A DNA stretch of 64,000 nucleotides from Sinohyriopsis cumingii (lineage: Eukaryota > Mollusca > Bivalvia > Unionida > Unionidae). The stretch's first letter is position 1. Each line of letters starts with the position of its first letter. A program made the translations under genes and the position numbers. The stretch lies in the NCBI GenBank assembly GCA_028554795.2, contig CM068835.1, forward strand, positions 36,263,006 to 36,327,005. Reading direction: 5' to 3'. The notes under the pieces were generated by a model that did no database searches, was not told the DNA's origin, and saw only the letters and a list, made by a program, of their open reading frames with translations. This document shows positions 49,280-59,215 of the stretch, piece after piece.

Positions 49280-49845
49280 TTATAGGTCGCGTGATCAGCA
49301 TGATGAAGGTAATATTGCCGAAAATGTCGTATTCTTAAGATATTTATGATCTACGTATGGTAAATGACTAATACATTATAATATGTATTGTTATATGCTA
49401 CTTGTATTATCATTTTTTTCGTATAGTCGAAAGAAATAATCAAAATAATAATCAAAATAAATAAATAAAAAATAGGCTGAAATCATCTGGAAACATTATT
49501 TTCCAGTCAACAGTTAAAATATATTATTTAAAACTGCCAAAGTAACACGAAGGTCACAACATAGTGTACACCTGAGAACGACAAGTAAAAGGAAAACTTG
49601 ATGGAAGGACATAGCGATATACGGATATCTGTTACTGGTAACACTACATGTACCATATTATAAATGTGATAAAAAATATTAAGTCCTCATATATGTACAG
49701 CCCTGAAAGTTGGCTAGCACAACAAATGTATTTCTAGAAATCTTCGTGGTCAAATTATGCTAAACATTTCCAGTATGTAAGACTCGCACGTCATTGCTCA
49801 TGGACTATGCTTGCATGATGTTTAGTATGATTTTTTTTTATCTAT
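49280..49845. other. AT-rich spacer, no gene seen
   Basis: No recognised frame or repeat. Confidence 0.4.
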
Positions 49846-49849
49846 ATAG

Positions 49850-51420
49850 ATCATAGGCAAGAGGATAATTAGTGTAAACATTGTGATCTTGAACCCAAGG
49901 TCAAACTGGTGATTGAGCATATCACAGAATTAATTACCTTTGCGATATTACTGATATGCCGATTTACCGCCGTCTTTTGTTTTCGGTGAACCGTACCAGG
50001 GTAATTTTTCGCTGTACCGGTACTTTGGACCTTTCTGTGAGTAATGAATGTACGGAAATTACAATGTAATATTTTAGGAATTCAAGGAAATTTATAGAAT
50101 GTTTTCGTTTTTCATGACAAAATAATTCTATATTATTATTATTATTATTGGAAAAAAGCTCTAATATTAATAGCAAATTAATTTCAAATATTACAAATAT
50201 AGTTATGCCCCATTAGTCACATGTTTGATACGTGTCATTAATATCAATTGGTGGACATATGTTAGAAAAATATTATAGCCAAATACAACTTCTGGACAAA
50301 TATCGGATTAAAAACAATATAATGTATTTTATTTATTTACTAGCGTATGCTAACGTGTTAAGTGCACGTTTTCCTGTGGTAATGCTAATCATTCAAAGAT
50401 TTGAGGACAGCACTTGTTTACATAATTTCAAGTCTATTGAATATATTTTCTCGTTTGTTGAGTGTATTTTGTGCTTACTGACCCTCTCGGATGAATATCT
50501 TACCCGGGTATTGGCATTCCACTCAAAGCCTACATGTCTAATCTATAACAGTGTAGGAGTCAACACTTCTTATTTTTATCAACATGATCTCTAATGTTAG
50601 CGCAATGTATTTCATGGGGTGTCAACAAAAATGTTTGATTACCAACATTAGTTACATATTATAGATTACAGCTTGTTCAACAATTAACACTCATATACAA
50701 AATTCAAGTACTTAAAGTACTTATCATTCATTTGAGGGGGTCTGGGGAGGTCGTGGTATGTGGCCGCTGCAATTTTGTTATGAGCCGAGATATTTTGTAT
50801 GTCATTATTATTATTATTAATATTATTATTATTAAGAAACTATAACGAATATAATCGATTAAAATTTGCTTTAGATCACAACAAGATATTATTTTGCCAT
50901 TCATAGAAGGACATTTATAAAGAAAATATCAGGCCACAGACCAAGAAATTTAAATTATTGTTCCCTAATCCATACATTATCCATAACATATCTCCGGTTT
51001 ACCATGGTACATACCGCGGTATGTTCGGAAATACCGCGGTGCACAAGTGTTTGTGGTACCCAGCTCTAATAATGAGAATCCCTAGTCAAATAGAGTATAT
51101 CAAAATGCTTAGGGTCGTATAAGCACACGAAAAACTTGAGAATCAAAAATCGTAATGAAAATCTTATACGAATACGACCTTGAAACCGATGTCAAAGGGC
51201 CAAGTGAGCATGTCGCCGATTAAGTAGTCATTACTAGACAATGATTCATCCGAAGTATAATCAATATAATCCGTCTATTGATTTAGGAATTAATTAGCAA
51301 AGGAACTGACACACAAATATCGTGGCAGTATGACACTGAGCACAACGTGGAAAGGGGGAGAATATAGTACTGACTAAATTGGTTTTGCTAATTAACTGTT
51401 CATAACATGCATGAAAAGAA
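49850..51420 (+). repeat. Dispersed repeat R2 (longest copy)
   Basis: It aligns with 18150-19200 through the landmarks given there, including TACCCGGGTATTGGC (50511), GGGTGTCAA, the (ATT)n tract (50803-50840), ACCATGGTAC with a GCGGT hairpin (51001-51040) and TAATAATGAGAATCCC (51067). The 120-codon frame at 50232-50594 within it is not conserved in the other copy and is not called a gene. Confidence 0.6.
51013..51040. repeat. Perfect 10-bp hairpin in R2
   Basis: ACCGCGGTAT, an 8-base loop and ATACCGCGGT, at the same place as the hairpin at 18865-18886. Confidence 0.75.
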
Positions 51421-51595
51421 ATCCATAAAGGGATTTATGACATACATGCATATGAAAAAGGCAAGCTAAAACCTTAGAAAAACAATTAATGCTGCTGTCG
51501 CTACGAGCAATGAAGCTACTATTGCCTGGCCATTCCATTTATACAGGCGTTCAATTAGTTTGATTAACATATATGCTATCTGAAATGTAAACTTA

Positions 51596-51902
51596 CCGCT
51601 TCTGTGGTCTAGTGGTTAGATGGACCGCCTCGGATGCAGTGGGTCGTGGGTTCGATCCCTGGCCGAGTCATACCAAAGACTTAAAAAAATGGCACTAATA
51701 ACTGCCTCGCTTGCCGCTCAGCATTAAGAGGTTAGTGTTTGGACTGGTCGGCCTGGTGTCAGGATAATGTGACTGGGTGGGACATCATATTACTTGTCTG
51801 TGCCATGATGCCTCAGTGATAGACATCACTATAAACTGCCACATTGCAGACATCGTAGAACAATTGTTAAAGCTAAGTTAAAAATCCAAATCACATCACA
51901 TC
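51596..51902 (+). mobile_element. SINE family 1, complete
   Basis: Head GTGGTCTAGTGGTTAGATGG, B box GGGTTCGATCCC, body GCATTAAGAGGTTAGTGTTTGGAC, GGTGTCAGGATAATGTGACTGG, CACTATAAACTGCCAC and tail TTAAAAATCCAAATCACATCACATCA. Confidence 0.85.
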
Positions 51903-51909
51903 AACTGTA

Positions 51910-52965
51910 AAATTCTACTCCTCAATTTAGATGAAGGAGTGCTACTGGTCGGCAATAATTTCCAAATTATTTATTTATAGTTTTGTTAACTTTTTGTGTA
52001 GTCTAAACTAATGTAGTACATTTAAAAAAAAAGAAAAAAAAAACAAATACAAAAATTTCAAACAAAAATATCTGTAGTGACACACGTTCTGACAATCATA
52101 TTCATATATATTGTGCTGTATTAAATTCAAACTATAAAACAAAAATACTTATACAATGAGTATCTTAGAGTAATTGAAAATAAACGAAAATATATATACG
52201 ATCACATCATAATTTTTGTTTTAAATCGAAAATCTTTGTGCGATTAGATTTCATATTATACTAAATATGACTCCCACTCTCCTATCAAGATTTGAAATCA
52301 TAACATAGTCAAACATCTTCGTGATGAAACTGAGAACGGTATGAGAGGCCATATCGAGTAAACATTAAATTGAACTTAATGGATGGAATAAAGGGACGTC
52401 TAAGCAGAGATAGAATAGAAAAAACCGAAACCCCTGTATACAGAGAGAAAGAGAGAGAGAGAGAGAGATACTGATTCATGTCGCATTTCTTTCGACTACA
52501 TGGTATTCAACAAAATGACAGAACAAGAGCGAAAAGCGACACAAGCTTTATACAATTCAATAAATGGTATATTTCTCTAGAATAGAAAGTGAAAATATGA
52601 AAAACATCAACTAACGGTATTGTGAATGAAGCCTAAATCCAAAATACAATTATTCGTAGCATTTGATGAATACAAAACTAAAAAAAATCCCCCAAATTAA
52701 ATGTACATAACCCATTAAAACTACTTGAAGGAATACATAATTGAATATATATACAAAACTAAATTTCAATTTGTCCTTCATGGTGTAATGCCATTTTTTA
52801 CAAAATAAACGAGATTTCAATTGTTGTTTAATATCGTTATAGGGTCAGAAGAATATTTCCAGTAGAGCCAATTACAGCCGCGTTTCACGTTCTATTTCAG
52901 ATTGTATTTAGTCTTTCATTTTAGAAACAAAACTAACCCTATCGACATATTCAAACGGTTTACGC
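51910..52965. other. AT-rich spacer with (GA)n tract
   Basis: A (GA)n tract lies at about 52450-52468. Otherwise A-rich sequence without a gene. Confidence 0.4.
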
Positions 52966-52969
52966 GGCT

Positions 52970-53180
52970 TAATAATAATAATAATAATAATGATGATAAT
53001 GATAATAATAATAATAATAATAATAGTTCAGTAAAGTCCTTCTTTGGTCATCCACAAACCAGAAACATGTGCAAATATATTTGAAGGAACCAGTTCAGAT
53101 TGATTAGACACATTCAGCAAGATCAGAGTAATTTCTTATTCTCCTTGAAACAATAATGAGGAGATAACGACGACGACGAG
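52970..53180. repeat. (AAT)n tract plus short repeat shared with 31489-31690
   Basis: (AAT)n with GAT variants to 53024, then AGTCCTTCTTTGGTC, CACAAACCAGAAACA and AACCAGTTCAGATTGATTAGAC, which line up with the block after the (ATT)n at 31489. Confidence 0.5.
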
Positions 53181-53184
53181 AACA

Positions 53185-53900
53185 ATAACGAGAGAAAACA
53201 AAACAAAAGATCAACGTATTGTAATAACCTGCATTTAGGGAGTGAGGTATGCATGCGTGTATACGGTAAACCCTATTCAAACAAGCCGCCCAATTCGGTC
53301 TAGATTGTTTCGTTTAAATTATAAATCAGTGCATTATCAGCGTATGGCTCAAATGAGTTGACATTACTAATTTTTGTTTTGTTTACTTGTCGATTAATAA
53401 TTAGCTGGTATGGTCTACATCTTTTTTTGTGATAGCGAAAATAGGGAGTATCATGCCGGCGGCTGGCATCCTTGATAATTCGATTAATGACTATTTCGAG
53501 TTAACCGCTTAAGACTGTACAGTACATACTCAGTGTGTTTATAGTCCCTGATGTTTCATTTGTCCACGTCATCGCTTTTAAGTTTATTTTTCCTCTTCTT
53601 TATTGCTTTGGTACATATACATGTTGATTACCCTGTAATGCGGTCTACCTCGGTAATATTGTAAGAGTGCATAACGCGGTTTCCGAACCATTGCTATGAG
53701 CGACAGACTAACACGGAATGTGCCGCGAAATACAAAACTGATTTTTTGTCTCTGTCTCTTTCTTTTTTTCTTAGGGCAATTCAATCGCAATGTAGCAATG
53801 TATAAAATATCCAGCTGGTAATTTCTATGAATAATCATTGTGAAAATTAACTAAATATACACATACAATAATAGCGCATGCTGGTTTGAATATTCCAACA
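53185..53900. other. Spacer, no gene seen
   Basis: No recognised frame. The sequence becomes GT-rich at about 53905. Confidence 0.4.
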
Positions 53901-53904
53901 AGAA

Positions 53905-54095
53905 TTGTGGGTTTTGTGGGTTTTGCTAGAACTGTGGGTTTTGTGGGCGTTGTGGGTTATGTGTGCGTTGTGCGTTTTGTGGGTTTTGTGAGCTTTGTTG
54001 GTTGTGGGTTTTGTGGGTTTTTTCAGGAGTATATAAGGCTTTGTGGGTTGTTTGAGGGAGTTCAGTCAGCTAGAAGCCATCAAACTAGGTACATC
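53905..54095 (+). promoter_or_regulatory. GT-rich TATA/initiator unit, copy 1
   Basis: A run of TGTGGGTTT-type units leads into TATATAA at 54030-54036 and an initiator-like TTCAGTC with its A at 54064, 34 bp after the first T of the TATA element. A CTAGAAGCCATCAAACTAG block follows. This layout (upstream repeats, TATA, initiator, short leader) looks like a complete core promoter, most typically the U3/R part of an LTR. Confidence 0.5.
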
Positions 54096-54099
54096 ACAG

Positions 54100-54260
54100 T
54101 TTTGTGGGTTTTGCTAGAACTGTGGGTTTTGTGGGCGTTGTGGGTTTTGTGGGCATTGTGGATTTTGTGGGTGCTGTGGGTTTTGTCAGGAGTATATAAT
54201 GGTTTGTGGGCTGTTTGAGGGAGTTCAGTCAGCTAGCAGCCATCAAACTAGATATATCAG
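54100..54260 (+). promoter_or_regulatory. GT-rich TATA/initiator unit, copy 2
   Basis: Direct duplicate of the preceding unit with a 188-bp period, measured from TTTTGCTAGA at 53921 and 54109. TATATAAT lies at 54193-54200 and the initiator TTCAGTC has its A at 54227, with the same 34-bp spacing. The CATCAAACTAGATAT leader block is also repeated. Confidence 0.5.
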
Positions 54261-54519
54261 TTATTGTGAGTTTTATTTTTTATTTTATTTTGTTTTATTT
54301 AGTTTATTAGAGAATTTTGTAACTTTAGGCAGTATTTTGGAGAGTAAATATTTTTATAAAGTTTTTTTAAAGTACAAACCAAGTTTTATTTAAGTTATTT
54401 TTTATTTTTAATTCCTTTCTCTCTTCCAAATTATATGCATTCTAGTCATTTCTACTTTATTTTTATAAGCAAACTAGATATTTTTTTATCATTTATTATT
54501 TGAAATTCAGTTATATGGT

Positions 54520-55060
54520 CAAGTGAGTGTTGTCCTCACAGACCAATACTTTTAGTCATTTCTTTAGTTTTTTCTTTATTTAATTAGTTTTATGAAGCTA
54601 AAGACATACAGAGAAGTTTCTCTATATTACAAATATATAATTCCTTTTCTTAAATTATGTCCAACAAAGTTCTTAAGAAATAAAATGTCTAAGTGATTGT
54701 GAGTGTTTTCCTCACCGACTTGACAATCTAAATTCAATTCAACAATACTTGATTATTCTAGCAATCTATAAAACATAAGTTATGTGTCTATTCTATAATT
54801 TACAAGTTGTTTAAGTCATTATGAGTGCTTTCCTAACCGTCTTGACATTCCAAATTCGATTCAACAATACTTGATTATTCTAGCAATCTGTAAAACGCAA
54901 GTTATGTTTCTGTTTTATGATGTGTTAGTTGTCTAATCATTGTGAGTGTTTTCCTAACCGACTTGACAGCCAATTTACTTCCGTCTATACCAATTCACTT
55001 CAAATAGGTATTACGCTTTAGTTGAAGTGTAAAGTCAAGCAAGTGTTTTCCTTGCAGATT
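54520..55060 (+). repeat. Array of five small stem-loop units downstream of the TATA units
   Basis: A 17-base motif recurs at 54523, 54699, 54821, 54942 and 55039. Forms include GTGAGTGTTGTCCTCAC, GTGAGTGTTTTCCTCAC and GCAAGTGTTTTCCTTGC, each a 5-bp stem with a 7-base TGTTTTC-like loop. Units 3 and 4 have mismatched stems. Between units 2-3 and 3-4 the spacing is 122 and 121 bp, with a shared CAACAATACTTGATTATTCTAGC block. No coding capacity is seen, so this could be a leader of an RNA started from the TATA units, or a plain minisatellite. Confidence 0.65.
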
Positions 55061-55314
55061 TTTACATTTCACAATTACAATCAAGTCATAGTTTCTCTTA
55101 TGTAGTAAACTTTATTGTAACTAAATGCACATATGGTAATTCTAATATAATGTTTACTCATCAAAAGAAGTAATAATACAATGAACCAATAGTATAGTGC
55201 TAATATGTGCCCTGACCTTGTGTGAAAGTATTATATACCATACTGTACCTCAAGACAATGACAGTATTTCGGCTTAGTACAAAAACAACAAGACTGTCAT
55301 CGTTATGAACTGAC

Positions 55315-55320
55315 TTTATT
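55315..55320 (-). terminator. Candidate poly(A) signal of the intact TLR
   Basis: AATAAA on the minus strand about 200 bp after the TLR stop codon (55516-55518). Inference from spacing only. Confidence 0.45.
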
Positions 55321-55515
55321 CAATGTTTGTTAATAAATGATTCATCTTGTGTTATGGTTGAAAAGAAATCAAGAGTTCAAGTTTACTCCATTTTCCCCCT
55401 CCTTAATCAGTTGATAAGAAGCATACTCATCCCTGGTGCGATATTCCAAGATAGTATTATCAGGGCCTAGTTCGGCCGTTACAGTATCTTTAGTCCATGT
55501 TTTGTTTTGCTTTAC

Positions 55516-58500
55516 TTAAGGCATAGCATATCGTATCTTTTGCCAAAACCAAGCATCGTCCTGGTTTACGTACGTATTTGTCTGTATATATTTTTGCAAT
55601 TCAGGGGCTAGCTTAGATTGATCTATATCACCCAACATAATCATAATGATCCTGTTTTTCTTTTCTATTAGTAGCCTATGATGAGCTATCTGAAATTCGT
55701 AATGGCACCACGCACTCTCGACATAATTATTCGATAATACCACTATTACTCGCTTACTGGACTCAACGCTAGACACGATGTTGTCTGCAATCGTTGCTCC
55801 GATTGGGAAATCCCTATAATGAACGCAGAGTCTGTAATCCAAATTATCTTCCAGAACCGGAACTAATTCGTGCAGGACATAGTCCTCATCTTTACTGCTG
55901 TAGGAAACAAAAGCATCATATGGTTTGTTCACATCTGCTGTGTCCAATACTCGATTACAGAATCGAAAGCCGAACTTCACGTAAATCCAAACTTTCAGAA
56001 AATCACGGTTCCAAAAGACAACAAAGACAGTTATTAGTACAATAACGAAGACCCCAAGTAAAGTCGTTAGCGTCGACACCAAAATGACACTATGAATCAC
56101 TTCCTTAGTATGACGCACTGTTATATTTGGGCATAAATCAAAGATCGAGTTATTCGCCAGTAATATGGTTGTGTTGGAGCGTAATGGTGTGTTTGTGGTG
56201 CAAGTCAGTGCAGAAATGTCATTTAGTTTCGTAACTTTCGAAAATGTGAAATTGGCAAAGTCTATTAGAAATTCACAATCACATGTCCATGGATTACCAG
56301 ACAATTCGAGTGATGATGCAAAAGACATTTCGTACAGTACAAATCGGTCTACTTTGCAGAGCAGGTTGTTGGACAAGTCCAGCTGGTATTTCGCAGTAAA
56401 ATGGCTGAAAGATCCAGAATCTATAAACGTTATACGGTTGGAACTTAGTAATAATTGATGCAACTTGTTTAATCCAAAAAAAGTCTTTGAGGAAATTGTA
56501 GATATATAGTTCCCATTAAGTTGCAGTGTCTTCAGTGATGATAATGTCGCAAATGCGTAATCATGTAATGTGTATATATTGGAATCATTCATGGAAAGAT
56601 ATTCTAGGTGTGTCATATTGGTGAACAAATGTCTCGACACGACACTAATGTTATTTCTGTCCAGGTACACATGAGTTGCTGCTGGAGGTATTTCCTTTGG
56701 AAGTTCATCAATTCCCTTTCCATCACATTGGACCGAGTTCACCGATCTGTCACTACTCCGAAAACACATGCACTTATCTGGACAAGGGTACGAACATACA
56801 CACTTATCTAAGGCACAGCACGAACATGTCAAAATGTCACAATCACTTTCATATTGACAATGAAAATCTTCGGTAGCAAGTCTGATGAGCAAGGAATAAC
56901 TGGTACCATCGAAACCTGTACACGTGAGTGTATCGAGATCTATAATAAACATACCATTGGCATCTGTAGACAGCAGCCATCTCTTTACCCATTCCAAGTT
57001 ACAATCACAGATGAGTGGATTTCCTTGTAGTTTTACTGAAGTAAGTGTTGTTGATAACGTCAAGGAAGATTGCTGAAGATGTCTTATTTCATTATATGAT
57101 AGATCGAGCTCACGAAGGTTAAGAAGTGGTTCGAACGCACCCCTATGTATTCTTTGAATTCTATTTTTTGAAATATTTAAAATTTCAATATTTTGAAATG
57201 TGCTAAAATAATCAGGGGATATAGGCTGTCTAACATTATTGAAACTCAGATCAAGCTTACGAAGATGTGGGAAATTACTATGTCGGAAAATATTTATGTC
57301 GGATATATTATTATTTCGTAAATATAGTTCTGTAACTGGCAAGTCTCCGAATGCACTATAGTCTATGAAGTCTATTTCATTATTTTCTATTGAAAGCATG
57401 GTCAGATTTTGTAAATTTCTGAACGTTCCTGCCCCGATAGTTTTAAGTCTGTTGTTCTTCAAGTTGATTATTTCAATGCCACTGGCACCTGCGAAAGCTG
57501 AGCTATCAAGGTACTTTATATAGTTATGCGACAGATCCAAAATAAGCAGATTATGGAGTCCTTGAAACGATGGCAGATGTTCTATAGTATTATAAGAAAG
57601 AATGAGCATGCGTAGTGCTAGGAGTTGTTGAAGACACTCTCTGTGTAAATTGCGGATCTTATTATGTTGCAAAGCAAGGATTTCCAATTTTGATAGCCCA
57701 CTAAACGCTTCCTCGTCTATTGTTTCAATAAAATTTCTTGCAATATTTAGTACTATAAGATTCCGTTGGGACATAAATACATTGTTGGGTAAAGTTCTGA
57801 TGTAGTTGTTAGAAAGATCCAAATATTGCAACATTGACAATAGACTAAAAAACGACATCTCCATGTTTTCAATACAGTTGCCTTTTAGATCCAGGTTATG
57901 CAAGTATTGAAGATTTTTAATCTCATTAAAAATGGACGTATTTAGTGATAGATCAGATAAGTGGAGATCCGTTAAGTTTCGGAGACGGCTCAGTAGTCCA
58001 GAATAAAAAGATGACATTTTGTTCTTCGTCAAGATCAAGCCATTTAAAGCACTGACGTCCTGGAATATGTAACTTGATAATGATGATATGAAGTTTTTCC
58101 CGATGTCCAGCCATAACAACGAATACAATCCCCTGAAGGAATGCTCTGAGATCTGTTCTATTTTATTATCACTGACGGAAAAATATCGAAGATTATCTGA
58201 TATTGCAGAAATATTTATTTCTATTTTTCGAAGGTTATTTTTGCTTAATTCAATTACTTTTAAGTTTTGGAAAGGGGCATTGCACAGAAGACCCGTGTCG
58301 TCTAATGTTCCGATATTGTTATCAGTGAAATTGACAAACTGCAGATTCTGCAGATGGCACAAAGGAGGTACAGACGACATTTCGCTTTCTACAATCGACA
58401 ACTCCTGGAGCGATGGTAGCATCTTAAATGCAGCCGTGTGGAAAGTTATGTTTGCAGCATTTATTATGTAAAATTCTTTCAAACTTATCATGCCATAAAA

Positions 58501-59166
58501 AGATTTTTCCGGCACATAATCCAAATGACAGTTTATAATAGCAAGTCCTAAGAATGAATGAAGTCCTCTGAACACGAAAGGATAAAGCTTGCTCTTCATC
58601 AAAGTAAAAGGGTCACAAAGAAGAATGAGGGTACTGGGGAATGTATTTCTGTTGAAGACGTCGAATTTAGCTCCATCATGGATGTACTGAATAGTACAGG
58701 TGACCTGCACGTGGCGACTGGGATTCCCGAGAAGCCGACACGTACACTCTGGGTGGCAAAAGTAGTTTTCTGTTTCATTGTCGATCTTACTTGTTGATGA
58801 TTTGTGCTTAATTGAAGTGTATGATGTTAACGTACTGTTCACGGGAAGTAGTGAAGGTAGTTCTGCTTTTAATATTTGACTTGCAAAAATCCATTTTGCA
58901 ACTCTTAGTGCCCCTTTAGTTATATTCGCGTCTAATACAGAGAATATCCCATTGGTTGGAACCTGGGCAGTGTGAGACAGTGTGTATTGGATGGACTGAA
59001 TTGCACCTGTTGCTTTGGAATGTCTTTCTGTAGCCATAATTCCTGTGTCACTGGTTGCTGCAGATGAAGTTGAAACATTATCATGGCTTCCCGTAGATAA
59101 TGCAGTCATTTCCGGCAAAATTGCACATAGGCAAAATAGTTTTGCTGAAGCCATGGACGAATACAT
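55516..59166 (-). CDS. Toll-like receptor, intact, single coding exon
   Basis: A membrane pattern-recognition receptor of the multi-cysteine (Toll-type) TLR family: the LRR ectodomain senses ligand and the TIR domain recruits MyD88-type adaptors. From the chosen start (1216 aa) the order is: hydrophobic signal segment (about 8-20); Ser/Thr-rich region; LRRNT (C-x3-C-x-C, about 136-157); about 20 LRRs (160-715); LRRCT with NPLICDC (716-770); cysteine cluster/second LRRNT (775-825); about five LRRs; LRRCT2 with NPWTCDC (958-1012); TM (1027-1052); TIR (1083-1216) with YDAFVSYSS, RDFPIG in the BB loop and a WFW-x-K box 3. The frame stays open 57 codons further upstream (to ATG at 59337), but a splice-acceptor-like TTCTTTACAG lies there, so the ATG at 59166 (or 59154) is preferred. 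All four relatives in the window are broken. Confidence 0.93.
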   Translation of the reverse strand: MYSSMASAKLFCLCAILPEMTALSTGSHDNVSTSSAATSDTGIMATERHSKATGAIQSIQYTLSHTAQVPTNGIFSVLDANITKGALRVAKWIFASQILKAELPSLLPVNSTLTSYTSIKHKSSTSKIDNETENYFCHPECTCRLLGNPSRHVQVTCTIQYIHDGAKFDVFNRNTFPSTLILLCDPFTLMKSKLYPFVFRGLHSFLGLAIINCHLDYVPEKSFYGMISLKEFYIINAANITFHTAAFKMLPSLQELSIVESEMSSVPPLCHLQNLQFVNFTDNNIGTLDDTGLLCNAPFQNLKVIELSKNNLRKIEINISAISDNLRYFSVSDNKIEQISEHSFRGLYSLLWLDIGKNFISSLSSYIFQDVSALNGLILTKNKMSSFYSGLLSRLRNLTDLHLSDLSLNTSIFNEIKNLQYLHNLDLKGNCIENMEMSFFSLLSMLQYLDLSNNYIRTLPNNVFMSQRNLIVLNIARNFIETIDEEAFSGLSKLEILALQHNKIRNLHRECLQQLLALRMLILSYNTIEHLPSFQGLHNLLILDLSHNYIKYLDSSAFAGASGIEIINLKNNRLKTIGAGTFRNLQNLTMLSIENNEIDFIDYSAFGDLPVTELYLRNNNISDINIFRHSNFPHLRKLDLSFNNVRQPISPDYFSTFQNIEILNISKNRIQRIHRGAFEPLLNLRELDLSYNEIRHLQQSSLTLSTTLTSVKLQGNPLICDCNLEWVKRWLLSTDANGMFIIDLDTLTCTGFDGTSYSLLIRLATEDFHCQYESDCDILTCSCCALDKCVCSYPCPDKCMCFRSSDRSVNSVQCDGKGIDELPKEIPPAATHVYLDRNNISVVSRHLFTNMTHLEYLSMNDSNIYTLHDYAFATLSSLKTLQLNGNYISTISSKTFFGLNKLHQLLLSSNRITFIDSGSFSHFTAKYQLDLSNNLLCKVDRFVLYEMSFASSLELSGNPWTCDCEFLIDFANFTFSKVTKLNDISALTCTTNTPLRSNTTILLANNSIFDLCPNITVRHTKEVIHSVILVSTLTTLLGVFVIVLITVFVVFWNRDFLKVWIYVKFGFRFCNRVLDTADVNKPYDAFVSYSSKDEDYVLHELVPVLEDNLDYRLCVHYRDFPIGATIADNIVSSVESSKRVIVVLSNNYVESAWCHYEFQIAHHRLLIEKKNRIIMIMLGDIDQSKLAPELQKYIQTNTYVNQDDAWFWQKIRYAMP

Positions 59167-59184
59167 TATGAGGGCCACTGCGCC

Positions 59185-59215
59185 TGTGAGCCTGTAAAGA
59201 ACATAAACCAGATAT
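59185..59215 (-). promoter_or_regulatory. Candidate 3' splice site upstream of TLR start
   Basis: On the minus strand TGTTCTTTACAG precedes GCTCACAGG, 26 bp before the preferred ATG. TLR relic 4 keeps TGTTCTTTACAG/GCTCTCAGG at the same place (about 43260-43280). A 5'-UTR intron is a common layout for single-coding-exon TLRs. Alternatively this sequence is coding. Confidence 0.4.

Noticed and set aside
50232-50594. 120-codon frame in repeat R2
   Set aside because: The homologous part of the other R2 copy (18.2-18.5 kb) does not keep the frame.
53886-54218. 110-codon frame rich in Gly, Val, Phe and Trp
   Set aside because: It is a translation of TGTGGGTTT-type repeats and crosses two TATA elements; low-complexity DNA, not a protein gene.
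54523-54539. GTGAGT...CTCACAG read as a tiny intron
   Set aside because: About 19 bases is far below any known spliceosomal intron; the hairpin explanation fits all five copies better.
55794-58797. Several 60-130-codon plus-strand frames opposite the intact TLR
   Set aside because: They are antisense shadows of the TLR coding sequence with no domain of their own.
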